DNA of 46,035 nt from Flavobacteriaceae bacterium. GTDB lineage: Bacteria; Bacteroidota; Bacteroidia; Flavobacteriales; Flavobacteriaceae. Under the pieces are notes generated by a model. It did not search any database, was not told the origin of the DNA, and saw only the letters and a program-made list of their open reading frames with translations. The DNA lies in contig JADGEA010000005.1 in the NCBI GenBank assembly GCA_016744615.1, positions 1 to 46,035 on the forward strand. Direction: 5' to 3'. Of this stretch, positions 16,767-26,109 are shown in pieces (positions within the stretch are counted from its first letter, which is position 1; each line of letters opens with the position of its first letter). Position numbers and translations under genes: made by a program.

Positions 16767-17198
16767 TTATAAACCACCTTTTAAGAAATCTTGCCAGATC
16801 TTAAGTTCTTTCCAATGCTCTTCGTTAGCTAATTTTGACTGAGCTGCCCAAGTGCGTGGATTGTGAATCGTATAGGCAGGTCCTGCATCATCCAGAATCT
16901 TTTGTAACCTTGATGTAGGAGATGATGCCAACTGATGGAAACTCCAAATGCCATCATTATTAATTAATCCTTTGATCTTTGGTCCAATTCCTTCAATTTT
17001 AGTTAGGTCATCTTTTACTACACCAACTGTAGCTACAGGAGCCACATGAGTATCTCCGTCATTATCACATCCAAATAGTTGTTTTAACAACCATCCCAGT
17101 AATAATCCTAATAAGAAAGCTCCTAATAGCCATAATAGCCACGGCCAAAAAACATCGGAACCATCACATGCTGTCGTATTTATTTGTAATTGTAGCAT
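16767..17198 (-). CDS. Membrane-anchored helix-hairpin-helix protein
   Basis: A 143-aa protein. One membrane helix (about residues 17-42, rich in Leu/Trp/Gly with a GxxxG-like GLLLGWLL) is followed by a short polar linker and a domain starting DDLTKIEGIGPKIKGLINND. This is the helix-hairpin-helix pattern of small domains fused to membrane or ribosomal-L21-like proteins in Bacteroidota. In soluble proteins such domains bind DNA backbone, but here the anchor and the OmpA-like partner suggest an envelope role, or protein binding. The gene follows the OmpA-like gene by 27 bases and is closed by a terminator. Confidence 0.7.
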   Translation of the reverse strand: MLQLQINTTACDGSDVFWPWLLWLLGAFLLGLLLGWLLKQLFGCDNDGDTHVAPVATVGVVKDDLTKIEGIGPKIKGLINNDGIWSFHQLASSPTSRLQKILDDAGPAYTIHNPRTWAAQSKLANEEHWKELKIWQDFLKGGL

Positions 17199-17225
17199 AA
17201 TTTGTAATTTTTTAATTTGGTTAAT

Positions 17226-17990
17226 TTATATTTTTATTTCTACTTTACGATTTCTTTGCTTGCCTTCCGGAGTGCCATTTGTGTCAATAGGTTCACGTTT
17301 CCCTTTTGAATCTACTGATATTTTATCCTCTGAAACACCTTTTGATATAAGGTAAGTTTTAACACGATTGGCTCTTCTCATTCCAATTTTCATGTTGTAT
17401 GCATCATCTCCATCCGCATCTGTATGACCAGTTAATTGAACTGTTTGTCCGGATGCCTGAAGCCCCTTGGCTAAATTATCAAGATATACAATAACATGTT
17501 TTGTGTCTATTGGTTTATCCGTATCATACTTAAAGTAAATAAACGTTTTGTCGTGATGTTCAATAACATGTTCATTTCGAACTACCCATTTAAATAATGT
17601 TTTGCCTAATGCATCTTTTTTAGCAGCTTCACAGTCACTAAATTGTTTTACGCTAAGTTCAATATCATCATCGGTCAATGAACCAATAAACAAAGCTTTA
17701 ACTTTTTTAGCTCTTTTTAGGCCTGAGTCTTTATTTTCACCATCAAAGTATGGTCCAACGATTAATAATTTTTTTCCTTCTGCTTTTGCAGATAAAATTT
17801 CTGATTTCTTTTTAGCCCAGACATCACTTGTAATTGGTTCATCTGAATTGCAGTCATAGTACAGAGGGCCATATTTTGCTTCTACAACTGTTTCAGTACA
17901 GCAAACTACGGTTTCTTTATACCAGTTCCATGCAAACCACAACAATAGCAAAAACAAAAAAAATGTTAAAAATGCTAGTATTTTTTTCAT
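17226..17990 (-). CDS. OmpA-family peptidoglycan-binding protein with a degenerate second domain
   Basis: A 254-aa protein with an N-terminal membrane helix (about 5-23) and a typical C-terminal OmpA domain (about 148-254). The latter has LTGHTDADGDDAYN, the RRANRV helix and KREPIDTN...RNRKVEI, the residues that hold meso-diaminopimelate peptidoglycan. Residues about 52-113 look like a worn copy of the same domain: LLIVGPYFDGENKDSGLKRAKKVKALF lines up with LTGHTDADG...RRANRVKTYL (both abbreviated). The N-terminal helix is hydrophobic with no obvious cleavage site, so the protein may be anchored in the inner membrane. It is co-transcribed with the HHH protein. Confidence 0.82.
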   Translation of the reverse strand: MKKILAFLTFFLFLLLLWFAWNWYKETVVCCTETVVEAKYGPLYYDCNSDEPITSDVWAKKKSEILSAKAEGKKLLIVGPYFDGENKDSGLKRAKKVKALFIGSLTDDDIELSVKQFSDCEAAKKDALGKTLFKWVVRNEHVIEHHDKTFIYFKYDTDKPIDTKHVIVYLDNLAKGLQASGQTVQLTGHTDADGDDAYNMKIGMRRANRVKTYLISKGVSEDKISVDSKGKREPIDTNGTPEGKQRNRKVEIKI

Positions 17991-18068
17991 TTTTAAGGTT
18001 TTAAGATTTGTTAAATTAAATTATTAGATAAATGTAAAAAAAAAATAGCAGAATTCATTGTAATGCAT

Positions 18069-18100
18069 AAAAAACTGTTTCAAGGTAGAAACAGTTTTTT
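18069..18100 (-). terminator. Intrinsic terminator of the porin operon
   Basis: Thirteen-base arms (18069-18081 and 18088-18100) centred on a six-base loop form a stem AACTGTTTC with A and T flanks. It lies 21 bases after the minus-strand stop of the FadL-like gene and ends in a T run in that direction. Confidence 0.85.
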
Positions 18101-18121
18101 AGTTAATTTGTGTTTTTATGG

Positions 18122-19516
18122 TTAAAAATTAAAAACTAATGTAGAAGTAAACCTATTATTGTTATAGTCTAATTGAGATGGATCCACATCAGGATTATCC
18201 ACAAATCGATATGAAGTTATATACGAAGAGTTGTCATAAGCAAAATCTAACTTAAAGAATTGATTGAATTGTATTCCTAGTCCGAATGAATAACTCGTAA
18301 TATCTTCACTTGATGCAGCATTCCTATATGGGCTGTCCGTTACAGAATATCCTCCTCTTAGGCTGAAGTTACGAATTCTCCATTCTGTACCCAATCTAAA
18401 GGAAGAAGTATTTTTAAGTTGAGCTCGAATATCTTCATTCTCTTGGATAAAAGAACTGGACGGACTTAAATTGATATTGGTATAATCCTGAAGGATATAA
18501 TCAAAACTTATCAATCCTGATTTTCCAAATATATATGCTGCACTACCCGTAAATTTACCAGGAGTTTTTAAACTATAGTCATAATAGTTTCTTGTGCCGT
18601 ATTCTGAATAGAAATCTCTGTTATTACTTACATAGATTTCAAGATCTCCTGCATACATTTCTCCCGTGTCCGGATCTGTATATTGAATAGAATTTTCAGA
18701 TAAATCATACCAAATAGGAGATTGATAAGAAAGCCCTAGTCTCAGATTTTCTATAGGTTTTACAATTGCTCCTAATCCGAAATTAAATCCGTTTCCATAG
18801 GTTGACAATTCCTCATTTAAATAAGCATCTAATGTATTACCAAAACCATCATTATTGTATTCTTCATATTGGGTTCTTTGATAGTAGTTGATATGTTGAA
18901 AACTAAAGGTCATTCCTAAGTATAAAAAATCTTCATACTGTGAGGCAAAACTCATGGTGAACTTATCATTTAATCCAGAAGAATAACTATTAAAAACTTG
19001 ATTATCTAGATTTACATAGTATACATTGTTAAAATCGTCTCCATCAAAATTTAAAAAAGGATCATCTACATAAGTAGGAATACCACCGTTGCCATTTGCT
19101 GAAAAATTATTATTGAAATCTTTGATGACATTGTAGTTAAATCCAAAGGAGAATTTTTTAAATCCGGAATTACCAATGTTATTTACTCCTAATACTCCTC
19201 CAATTTGTGAAAATCTAAAATAGTCATCATTGGTTCTAATTGTATTGTTATAAAAGGATGCATCTATTTTAGTATCTCTGTAACTTAATGTGGAGGTGAA
19301 ATCGGTGCTGTTAAAAATCGCAAGTCCTGCAGGATTAATATCTACAGCTGAAATATCCCCTCCAACAGCTCCAAAAGCTCCTCCCATTCCTGTAAATCTT
19401 GCTGTTCCGTAATAATCATCCGTTGAAAATAAAACAGCTTGATCCGTGTAACTTAAAGTTTGAGCATTTGCTACAAGCGTTGCTAATGCAATAGCAATTA
19501 GTAATATTTTTTTCAT
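18122..19516 (-). CDS. FadL/OmpP1-family outer-membrane transport protein
   Basis: A 464-aa outer-membrane beta-barrel protein with a signal peptide ending ANAQ. After it comes ARFTGMGGAFGAVGGDISAV then NPAGLAIF, the usual N-terminal block of FadL/TodX/OmpP1 proteins. Alternating polar/hydrophobic strands run to a last strand NRFTSTLVFNF with the terminal Phe used by the BAM complex. Members carry hydrophobic compounds such as fatty acids across the outer membrane; the substrate here is not known. It starts 16 bases after the low-complexity lipoprotein gene and is followed by a terminator. Confidence 0.88.
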   Translation of the reverse strand: MKKILLIAIALATLVANAQTLSYTDQAVLFSTDDYYGTARFTGMGGAFGAVGGDISAVDINPAGLAIFNSTDFTSTLSYRDTKIDASFYNNTIRTNDDYFRFSQIGGVLGVNNIGNSGFKKFSFGFNYNVIKDFNNNFSANGNGGIPTYVDDPFLNFDGDDFNNVYYVNLDNQVFNSYSSGLNDKFTMSFASQYEDFLYLGMTFSFQHINYYQRTQYEEYNNDGFGNTLDAYLNEELSTYGNGFNFGLGAIVKPIENLRLGLSYQSPIWYDLSENSIQYTDPDTGEMYAGDLEIYVSNNRDFYSEYGTRNYYDYSLKTPGKFTGSAAYIFGKSGLISFDYILQDYTNINLSPSSSFIQENEDIRAQLKNTSSFRLGTEWRIRNFSLRGGYSVTDSPYRNAASSEDITSYSFGLGIQFNQFFKLDFAYDNSSYITSYRFVDNPDVDPSQLDYNNNRFTSTLVFNF

Positions 19517-19532
19517 AATAAATGTGTTTTAA

Positions 19533-20861
19533 TTATCTTCTTGAAGACCTTGATGAAGAAGATCTCATTGATGAGCTACTGCTACGAGATGGAGATGAAC
19601 TTCTAGAACTTGATGCTGAACTTGATCTGCTACTGCTACCGCTGTAGCTACTTGATCTGCTGCTATTTTTGCTACTTGAACTTTTGCTGGGAGAATGTGA
19701 TGAGGAACGTTGATTGCTCCCACTATATCTTTTTACTGATTTGTTGTTAGAATAACTTTTAGTAGGATTAGAGCTATGACTTTTTACATTAGATCTCTTG
19801 ATATTGTTATTCGGATTGTTATAAACCACTCTTCTCTTGCTTGATGAATTATTTACACTACGCTGTGTAGAATTTGAACGAGATTGTGGTCTGTATTTAT
19901 AGCCTGTAGATGCTTGATTTCTGCCTGAACTTCTCACGCTTCCTGAACTGCTTCTGCTACTACTTGGAGTAGATCTCTGCATGCTAGAACCTCTGTTATA
20001 ACTTCTGCTGCTGCTTCTTACGTTAGAGCTATTACTTCTGTTGTAGCTAGAACTTCTCTTGTTGGATGAATTAACCTGATTTGAAGATCGATTTCTGTTT
20101 GACGAACTACTATAAGATTTTCTGTTTTTTGAGAAATTTTCATTTTTTGTTCTGTATCTCGCACTGTTGCTTGCTACTCTTCTTGATGAAGAGGAATTGG
20201 TAGATCTTCTATAACTTTCTGATCTTGTGTTGGAAACATTTCTGGTATTCAATCTGTTTCCAGCATAATTTCTTTTTCCGTATGTTGAATTACCATAATA
20301 AGGTGGTCTATAGCCTGGGTAGTGAGGAGGGTAGTAGCCTGGATAACCTGAGTAACCACATCCTGGATAGTAAGGAGGGTAATATCCGCCCCAATATCCG
20401 CCGCCATACCAAGGGTTATAACCCCAATAGCCACCACCATACCATGGATAGCCATAGCCGTAACGCCATGGATTGTAATAACCATATCCGCCATAACCTA
20501 CATGAAGACTAATGCTTACATTGGTAGAATATTCCCAAGGTGGTGCTCCATTGCTATATTGTTCTTCTTCTTCATAGTAAAAGTCGTTGGTATCGTCGTA
20601 TCCTTCATAATCATCAATATTTGTAATAATATCTTCCTGTGCTACTTCATACTTATCATTTTCTCCAGCAAAATACTCCTGATAATAATCAGATTTTGAA
20701 TCTTTCACCATCACAACAGTTTTGGTTGGTTGGTCTGTTCCGTATATACCATCATTGTTATATGCCGTTTGAGATGTGCTGCATGAACTAAATGCAAAAA
20801 CTACTAAAAGAACATATAGAGGAGTGGTAAATATATTTTTGATATTTGTAATGTTTTTCAT
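19533..20861 (-). CDS. Low-complexity lipoprotein: acidic, Tyr/Gly-rich and Ser/Arg-rich regions
   Basis: A 442-aa lipoprotein (lipobox FSSC, Cys27). It has three zones: an acidic Tyr/Asp/Glu stretch (about 55-105), a Gly/Tyr/Pro/Trp-rich stretch (about 120-200, repeated GGYWG and YPGYY units), and a long Ser/Arg/Asn region (about 200-442) that ends in near-pure Ser and Arg. Proteins like this in Flavobacteriia are often given the meaningless name vitellogenin-like; no domain is recognised. The basic tail could bind polysaccharide, DNA or the acidic part of another copy. It is transcribed just ahead of the FadL-like porin (16-base gap), so it may act at the outer membrane. Confidence 0.75.
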   Translation of the reverse strand: MKNITNIKNIFTTPLYVLLVVFAFSSCSTSQTAYNNDGIYGTDQPTKTVVMVKDSKSDYYQEYFAGENDKYEVAQEDIITNIDDYEGYDDTNDFYYEEEEQYSNGAPPWEYSTNVSISLHVGYGGYGYYNPWRYGYGYPWYGGGYWGYNPWYGGGYWGGYYPPYYPGCGYSGYPGYYPPHYPGYRPPYYGNSTYGKRNYAGNRLNTRNVSNTRSESYRRSTNSSSSRRVASNSARYRTKNENFSKNRKSYSSSSNRNRSSNQVNSSNKRSSSYNRSNSSNVRSSSRSYNRGSSMQRSTPSSSRSSSGSVRSSGRNQASTGYKYRPQSRSNSTQRSVNNSSSKRRVVYNNPNNNIKRSNVKSHSSNPTKSYSNNKSVKRYSGSNQRSSSHSPSKSSSSKNSSRSSSYSGSSSRSSSASSSRSSSPSRSSSSSMRSSSSRSSRR

Positions 20862-20962
20862 AGTACTTTATTTTTATGGTTGTAAGTTAAAAAAAAGTTA
20901 GCTTTGCAACCTGTTTTATTTCTGTTAAAAATATTAACAAATTTTGTGCCAAAAAAAATAAT

Positions 20963-22438
20963 ATGGGTAAAAAGTTGACAAAAAGGGGTGAAGATTACTC
21001 CAAATGGTATAATGAATTAGTTATTAAAGCTGATCTTGCTGAGAATTCAGGAGTAAGGGGAATGATGGTAATTAAACCTTACGGATATGCAATCTGGGAA
21101 AAAATGCAAGCTGAATTAGACAAGATGTTTAAGGAAACCGGACATGAAAATGCTTATTTCCCATTGTTGATCCCAAAATCATATTTTAGTAAAGAGGCAA
21201 GTCATGTAGATGGTTTTGCAAAAGAATGCGCAGTTGTAACGCATTACAGATTGAAAACTTCTGAAGATGGTAAAGAAATTGTTGTAGATGAAAATGCAAA
21301 GTTGGAAGAAGAACTAATTATTCGCCCAACTTCAGAAACAATTATATGGGATTCATACCGAAAATGGATTCAATCCTATCGAGATTTGCCATTATTGATC
21401 AATCAGTGGGCAAATGTTGTGCGTTGGGAGATGAGAACTCGTTTGTTTTTGCGAACAGCAGAATTTTTATGGCAGGAAGGGCATACGGCACATGCAACAA
21501 AAAAGGAAGCTATAGAAGAAGCAAAAAAAATGCAAGGTGTTTATGCTGATTTTGCTGAAAATTTTATGGCAATGCCGGTTATAAAAGGAACTAAATCAGA
21601 TAGTGAGAGGTTTGCCGGAGCATTGGAGACCTATACTATTGAGGCGCTAATGCAAGATAAAAAAGCACTTCAGGCGGGAACTTCACATTTTCTGGGTCAA
21701 AATTTCGCGAAAGCATTTGATGTGAAATTTGCAACCAAAGAAGGTAAGCAGGAATATGTTTGGGCTACTTCATGGGGAGTGTCAACCAGATTAATGGGGG
21801 CACTGGTGATGACACATAGTGATGATAACGGATTAGTTCTTCCTCCAAAATTGGCTCCTATTCAAGTGGTTATTGTGCCAATTTACAGATCGGAAGAACA
21901 ATTGGATGCAATATCTGAAAAGGCAGAAGAGATGATGAAAGAGATGAAGCAGCGAGGAATTTCAGTCAAATACGATAAGAGAACAACACATAAGCCGGGT
22001 TGGAAATTTGCAGAGTATGAATTAAAAGGAATTCCGTTACGAATAGCTATTGGACCAAGAGATCTTGAAAACGGAACAGTTGAACTTGCCCGAAGAGATA
22101 ATTTAACTAAGGAGATTGTAAATCAGGAGAATATTTCTGAGACCTTAACTAAGCTATTAAATGAAATTCAGGAGAACTTATATAAAAAGGCTTTTGATTT
22201 TAGAGAAGAATTAATTACAGAAGTAAATGATTTTGAAGAGTTTAAGGAGGTGTTAAACACCAAAGGAGGATTTGTTTCTGCACATTGGGATGGTACGGAA
22301 GAGACAGAAGAAATTATAAAAAACAAAACAAAAGCAACGATTAGATGCATCCCTTTGGATGCTAAAATGGAAGATGGAGCCTGTGTTTTAACAGGTAATA
22401 AATCAGTTAGACGTGTTTTATTTGCAAAAGCATATTAA
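20963..22438 (+). CDS. proS: Prolyl-tRNA synthetase, archaeal/eukaryotic type
   Basis: A 491-aa class II synthetase that charges tRNA-Pro. Motif 2 region [35 protein letters not shown] and the [16 protein letters not shown] block are clear. The anticodon-binding domain (about 285-380) and a C-terminal extension ending RRVLFAKAY with the terminal Tyr mark the archaeal/eukaryotic-type enzyme without the editing insertion, as is common in Bacteroidota. The ATG at 20963 gives the usual N-terminus ([14 protein letters not shown]). Upstream is a divergent lipoprotein gene 101 bases away; no consensus promoter was clear there. Confidence 0.97.
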   Translation: MGKKLTKRGEDYSKWYNELVIKADLAENSGVRGMMVIKPYGYAIWEKMQAELDKMFKETGHENAYFPLLIPKSYFSKEASHVDGFAKECAVVTHYRLKTSEDGKEIVVDENAKLEEELIIRPTSETIIWDSYRKWIQSYRDLPLLINQWANVVRWEMRTRLFLRTAEFLWQEGHTAHATKKEAIEEAKKMQGVYADFAENFMAMPVIKGTKSDSERFAGALETYTIEALMQDKKALQAGTSHFLGQNFAKAFDVKFATKEGKQEYVWATSWGVSTRLMGALVMTHSDDNGLVLPPKLAPIQVVIVPIYRSEEQLDAISEKAEEMMKEMKQRGISVKYDKRTTHKPGWKFAEYELKGIPLRIAIGPRDLENGTVELARRDNLTKEIVNQENISETLTKLLNEIQENLYKKAFDFREELITEVNDFEEFKEVLNTKGGFVSAHWDGTEETEEIIKNKTKATIRCIPLDAKMEDGACVLTGNKSVRRVLFAKAY

Positions 22439-22464
22439 AAAATTAAAAAAAATTAAAAAAAGAG

Positions 22465-22495
22465 TTTGCAGAATATAAAAATTATATTATTTTTG
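22465..22495 (+). promoter_or_regulatory. Consensus Bacteroidota promoter for tRNA-Glu and probably rpsT
   Basis: TTTG at 22465-22468 and TATTTTTG at 22488-22495 match the -33 and -7 consensus exactly, with a 19-base spacer. The tRNA begins 37 bases after the -7 element. Since rpsT starts 36 bases after the tRNA and no terminator lies between them, this promoter may drive both. Confidence 0.8.
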
Positions 22496-22532
22496 CACTC
22501 GCTTTAGCAAAGAACATTGTTAATGTGTAGCT

Positions 22533-22604
22533 GGCCCGTTCGTCTATCGGCTAGGACGCCAGGTTTTCATCCTGGTAAGAGGGGTTCGACTCCCCTACGG
22601 GCTA
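22533..22604 (+). tRNA. tRNA-Glu (anticodon TTC)
   Basis: A full cloverleaf of 72 bases. Acceptor GGCCCGT pairs with ACGGGCT (first pair G-T), the anticodon stem CCAGG/CCTGG encloses loop TTTTCAT with TTC at 22566-22568, and the T arm AGGGGTTCGACTCCCCT is perfect. Position 22604 is the discriminator A. CCA is not encoded. Confidence 0.96.
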
Positions 22605-22640
22605 CAAATTTGTTTAAATAAAACAATTAAATTAAAAATT

Positions 22641-22895
22641 ATGGCAAATCATAAGTCAGCTTTAAAAAGAATTAGAAGCAACGAAGCGAAGCATGTAAAG
22701 AATAAATATCAGCATAAAACTACACGTAATGCTATTAAAAATATGCAGGAAATTGAAGTAAAGAAAGATGCCGAAGCAGCTTTACCAAACATACTATCAA
22801 TGGTTGATAAATTAGCAAAGAATAATATCATTCATGATAACAAAGCAGCTAACTTAAAATCAAAGTTAACAAAACATGTTTCTGCATTAAGTTAG
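22641..22895 (+). CDS. rpsT: 30S ribosomal protein S20
   Basis: An 84-aa basic protein of the expected length for S20. It begins ANHKSALKRIRSNEAKHVKN, the well-kept N-terminus that binds 16S rRNA, and ends in an Ala/Lys-rich helical part (NKAANLKSKLTKHVSAL). It follows tRNA-Glu by 36 bases and is closed by a wobble-rich hairpin with a T run. Confidence 0.97.
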   Translation: MANHKSALKRIRSNEAKHVKNKYQHKTTRNAIKNMQEIEVKKDAEAALPNILSMVDKLAKNNIIHDNKAANLKSKLTKHVSALS

Positions 22896-22918
22896 AAGAA
22901 ACAACTTTATAGTTATAT

Positions 22919-22947
22919 AAGGCTGCCTGGAAGGGTGGTCTTTTTTT
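22919..22947 (+). terminator. Probable intrinsic terminator after rpsT
   Basis: AGGCTGCC (22920-22927) pairs with GGTGGTCT through several G-U pairs around loop TGGAAG and is followed by seven T. It lies 24 bases after rpsT, between it and the convergent rodA gene. The stem is weaker than others in the window. Confidence 0.6.
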
Positions 22948-22956
22948 GTTATAACA

Positions 22957-24234
22957 TTACCATTCATATACACGATCAGCATCTAATCGTATTAAAATAA
23001 ATAGTAGCACGGTAAACCCCCAAAGAGAAGATCCTCCATAGCTAAAAAATGGTAATGGAATACCAATGGTAGGCAATAAACCTAAAACCATTCCAATATT
23101 AATTGTAAAATGAAAAAGGAAAATAGCCATTACAGAATAGGCAAATACCTTACTAAATGTTGATTTTTGTCTGTTGGCAACATGAAGTATACGTAGCAGG
23201 AATGCAACAAATAACAACACGATTAAACTAGTTCCTAAAAAGCCCCATTCTTCTCCAACCACGCTAAATATATAATCTGTTTGTTGTTCAGGCACAAAGT
23301 TGCCTTGGGTTCTGTCACCTTGTAAAAATCCTTTTCCGTTAAACCCTCCAGAGCTGATCGTTATTACGGATTGCGCTGTATTATATCCAATTCCCTGGTC
23401 ATCAACATTTTTGCCTAGTAGAATGTTAAACCTGTCTCTGTGTCTTTGTTCAAAAATATTATTGAAAACATAATCCACACTAAAAATAAAAAGTCCGGTA
23501 AAAAGATAGACCAGTATAAAATTAAGCCAGTTGTTTCGAATGAACTTTTTATTCTTATAATTAAGGTAAACAAATAAAGCGCTTATAAAAAGTGCTGAAA
23601 CAAGTAGAGTATTCAAAAAACCAAAATATAGAGTTGCAATAAATAGGATAATAGCTAGTGTGCCGATAATAAGATAGTATAAAGGCAGACCAAATTGGTA
23701 CAGAACAATAATCAATGAGCCATATACCAAAGCAGATCCAGGATCGGGTTGTAAAGTGATTAAAATTGCCGGAAGCATAATAATGCCAAAAGCTTTAAGC
23801 TGATTGTTTAGTTTTTTAAGATCCTGGTTTCGTTCATTTAAATAATTGGCGATTGCTAAAGCTGTTGCGGTTTTGGCAAATTCAGCTGGTTGAAAAGCAA
23901 AAGATCCAAAACTATACCAAGAGGTTGCTCCGTTGATGTTTTTCCCAAAAATAAACAGTCCCACAAGTGATAATAAAGAAACGACATAAAAAACCCCCGA
24001 AAATTGTTCGTAAAACTTTTTGTCAATTGCCAGAATGATAATAATCAAAAGAAAACTAAGTAGTATCCAAATAGACTGTTTACCGTATTTTGATGAGAAA
24101 TCAAATATTTCAAACTGTGTTTCTGAATAAGTAGCTTCATAGATGCTCAACCACCCCATAAAAATAAATGAGAGGTACATGAGTATCAAGAGCCAGTCAA
24201 CTCCTTTAAATATATTAGTTCTCCTTTTGCGCAC
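22957..24234 (-). CDS. rodA: Rod-shape SEDS glycosyltransferase RodA
   Basis: A 425-aa SEDS protein with about ten membrane helices. It polymerises lipid II glycan strands for side-wall growth together with PBP2. Visible family blocks are SFAFQPAEFAKTATALAIAN, ITLQPDPGSALVYG, YFTxQQ-equivalent FVPEQQTDYIFSVVGEEWGF, and the end GIPLPFFSYGGSS. The central loop carries SSGGFNGKG. It overlaps the PBP2 gene by 20 bases and closes the mreB-mreC-mreD-mrdA-rodA cluster. Confidence 0.96.
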   Translation of the reverse strand: MRKRRTNIFKGVDWLLILMYLSFIFMGWLSIYEATYSETQFEIFDFSSKYGKQSIWILLSFLLIIIILAIDKKFYEQFSGVFYVVSLLSLVGLFIFGKNINGATSWYSFGSFAFQPAEFAKTATALAIANYLNERNQDLKKLNNQLKAFGIIMLPAILITLQPDPGSALVYGSLIIVLYQFGLPLYYLIIGTLAIILFIATLYFGFLNTLLVSALFISALFVYLNYKNKKFIRNNWLNFILVYLFTGLFIFSVDYVFNNIFEQRHRDRFNILLGKNVDDQGIGYNTAQSVITISSGGFNGKGFLQGDRTQGNFVPEQQTDYIFSVVGEEWGFLGTSLIVLLFVAFLLRILHVANRQKSTFSKVFAYSVMAIFLFHFTINIGMVLGLLPTIGIPLPFFSYGGSSLWGFTVLLFILIRLDADRVYEW

Positions 24235-26107
24235 TATAGGTTTCTATTTCCAGTTGTTTATTATATTCATCCGCCAGACCTTGGGTAAGCATTTTCTTTT
24301 CTGCATTTTGTCTCATAGCAGATTTCCCTATAAAGCCATTGATATATTTTTCAATCATTAAACTTGCTATTGGTGCGGCCCATCTGGCGCCCCAATAGCC
24401 ATTTTCAATAAAAACCGCGATGGCAATTTTAGGATTGTCCTTTGGAGCAAAAGCAACAAATATGGAATGATCTGTAAAATCTACTTTTTTACCGTTGATA
24501 CGTTTTGAGTTTTCAGATGTTCCTGTTTTTCCACAAATTTCAATTCCTTCCACTCTAGAAAACCGTCCAGTACCTATTTCAAATACATGAAACATTCCTT
24601 CAATAACTGGTTCAAAATGTTCTGCATCAACTGTTGTATATTTTGCCTTGGTGTATTTTGGGTCTTTTACAATACTATCCCCAATTTTTTTTATAATATG
24701 TGGTGTAAAATAAAAACCTCTATTGGCAATAGCAGCAGTCATATTTGCCAATTGAATTGGAGTTGTCAATACTTCTCCTTGACCAATGGCATTTGAAATA
24801 GTAGTAATTGCTCTCCAACCACCTCTTGGGTAATATTTTTTGTATAATTTTGAATCAGGAATCAATCCCTTTTGTCCGGAAGGAAGGTCATAGCCTAAAA
24901 AATTACCTAGCCCGAAACTTTTTACATGATTGCTCCATGCATCCATCCCTTTGGAAGGAGAGTCGTATTTTTCAATCGTTTTGCGATAAATATTTGAAAA
25001 ATAGGAGTTACACGAGCGGTAAATCCCTTTGTCTAATTGAATTGCAGATCCTACTACGCCACAATGACAAGCCATAAAACCACCTCTTCCATATCTGTAG
25101 CCGTGATGGCAATAAAAACCTGTTGTTGGAGTGATGACGCCTTCCTGTAAAGCAACCAGCGCATTTACTAATTTAAAAGGTGAACCTGGAGGGTATTGTG
25201 CCTGTAATGCTCTGTCCAGCATGGGTTGTTTTATAGAATCATTAAATAATAGCACAGAATTTTTTGACCGTTTTCTGCCCACCATCATGTTTGGGGCATA
25301 ACTTGGTGTAGAAACCAAAGCTAGAATCTCTCCGGTGGAAGGTTCTATAGCAACAATTCCGCCACGTTTTTGGTACATCAGATCTTCCGTATATTTTTGT
25401 AGATTTAGATCTAATGTTAGATAAATATCTTTTCCCGGTTCGGCAACGGTATCATAAATTCCATCTTTATAGGCACCAATTTCTTTATTAAATCTGTTTT
25501 TTTGAATATAGTTTACTCCTTTTGTGCCTCGTAGTACATTTTCATATTGTTTTTCAACTCCATGATAACCAATTAATTCTCCTAATTGATACGATTTATT
25601 TCGCTTAAGGATTCTTTCGTTTACCTCACTAATATAACCTAAAACATTTGCAGATGTACTAATTGGGTATTGTCTCAAAAATCTTTTTTGAATATAAAAC
25701 CCCTTGTATTTATACATTTTTTCCTGCAGGTACGCATAATCTTCTTTTGATAGCTGAGCTAAAAAAATGGATGGAATTCTGGGTGAGTAATTTTTTGCTC
25801 GTTTATAGTATTTTTTAAATTCAAGTTTAGTGATGTTAAGTAGAGAGCAAAATTCTAAAGTGTCTAAAGGTTCCACATCTTTAGGTATAACCATTACATC
25901 ATAAGAACTTTGGTTTGCAACCATTAGTTTTCCATTCCTATCATAAATATACCCTCTGTCTGGATAAGCATATTTTGTGGTTACAGCCGAATTATTTAGT
26001 GGGTTTTGTTGGTATTTATCATCAATTACCTGTAAAAAGAGTAGCCTGGCTATAAATATAGTTCCAACACTGATTATTAAAAAATACAATAAAGAATTTC
26101 TGGGCAT
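24215..26107 (-). CDS. mrdA: Penicillin-binding protein 2 (elongasome transpeptidase)
   Basis: A 630-aa class B PBP from the ATG at 26107. One membrane helix (about 5-25) is followed by the dimerisation/pedestal domain (YPDRGYIYDRNGKLMVANQ and YHGVEKQYENVLRGTKG) and the transpeptidase. Active-site motifs are SPFK (PPGSPFKLVNA), SCN in YRSCNSYF, and KTGT (CGKTGTSENS). The frame is open 105 bases further up, into mreD, but the ATG at 26107 is two bases after the mreD stop and gives the normal N-terminus. It cross-links new glycan made by RodA. Confidence 0.95.
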   Translation of the reverse strand: MPRNSLLYFLIISVGTIFIARLLFLQVIDDKYQQNPLNNSAVTTKYAYPDRGYIYDRNGKLMVANQSSYDVMVIPKDVEPLDTLEFCSLLNITKLEFKKYYKRAKNYSPRIPSIFLAQLSKEDYAYLQEKMYKYKGFYIQKRFLRQYPISTSANVLGYISEVNERILKRNKSYQLGELIGYHGVEKQYENVLRGTKGVNYIQKNRFNKEIGAYKDGIYDTVAEPGKDIYLTLDLNLQKYTEDLMYQKRGGIVAIEPSTGEILALVSTPSYAPNMMVGRKRSKNSVLLFNDSIKQPMLDRALQAQYPPGSPFKLVNALVALQEGVITPTTGFYCHHGYRYGRGGFMACHCGVVGSAIQLDKGIYRSCNSYFSNIYRKTIEKYDSPSKGMDAWSNHVKSFGLGNFLGYDLPSGQKGLIPDSKLYKKYYPRGGWRAITTISNAIGQGEVLTTPIQLANMTAAIANRGFYFTPHIIKKIGDSIVKDPKYTKAKYTTVDAEHFEPVIEGMFHVFEIGTGRFSRVEGIEICGKTGTSENSKRINGKKVDFTDHSIFVAFAPKDNPKIAIAVFIENGYWGARWAAPIASLMIEKYINGFIGKSAMRQNAEKKMLTQGLADEYNKQLEIETYSAQKEN

Positions 26108-26109
26108 TT

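Noticed and set aside
20225..20512. Antisense and alternative frames in the Tyr/Gly-rich part of the lipoprotein
   Set aside because: They arise from the repetitive codons; the lipoprotein frame alone has a signal peptide and continuous sense.
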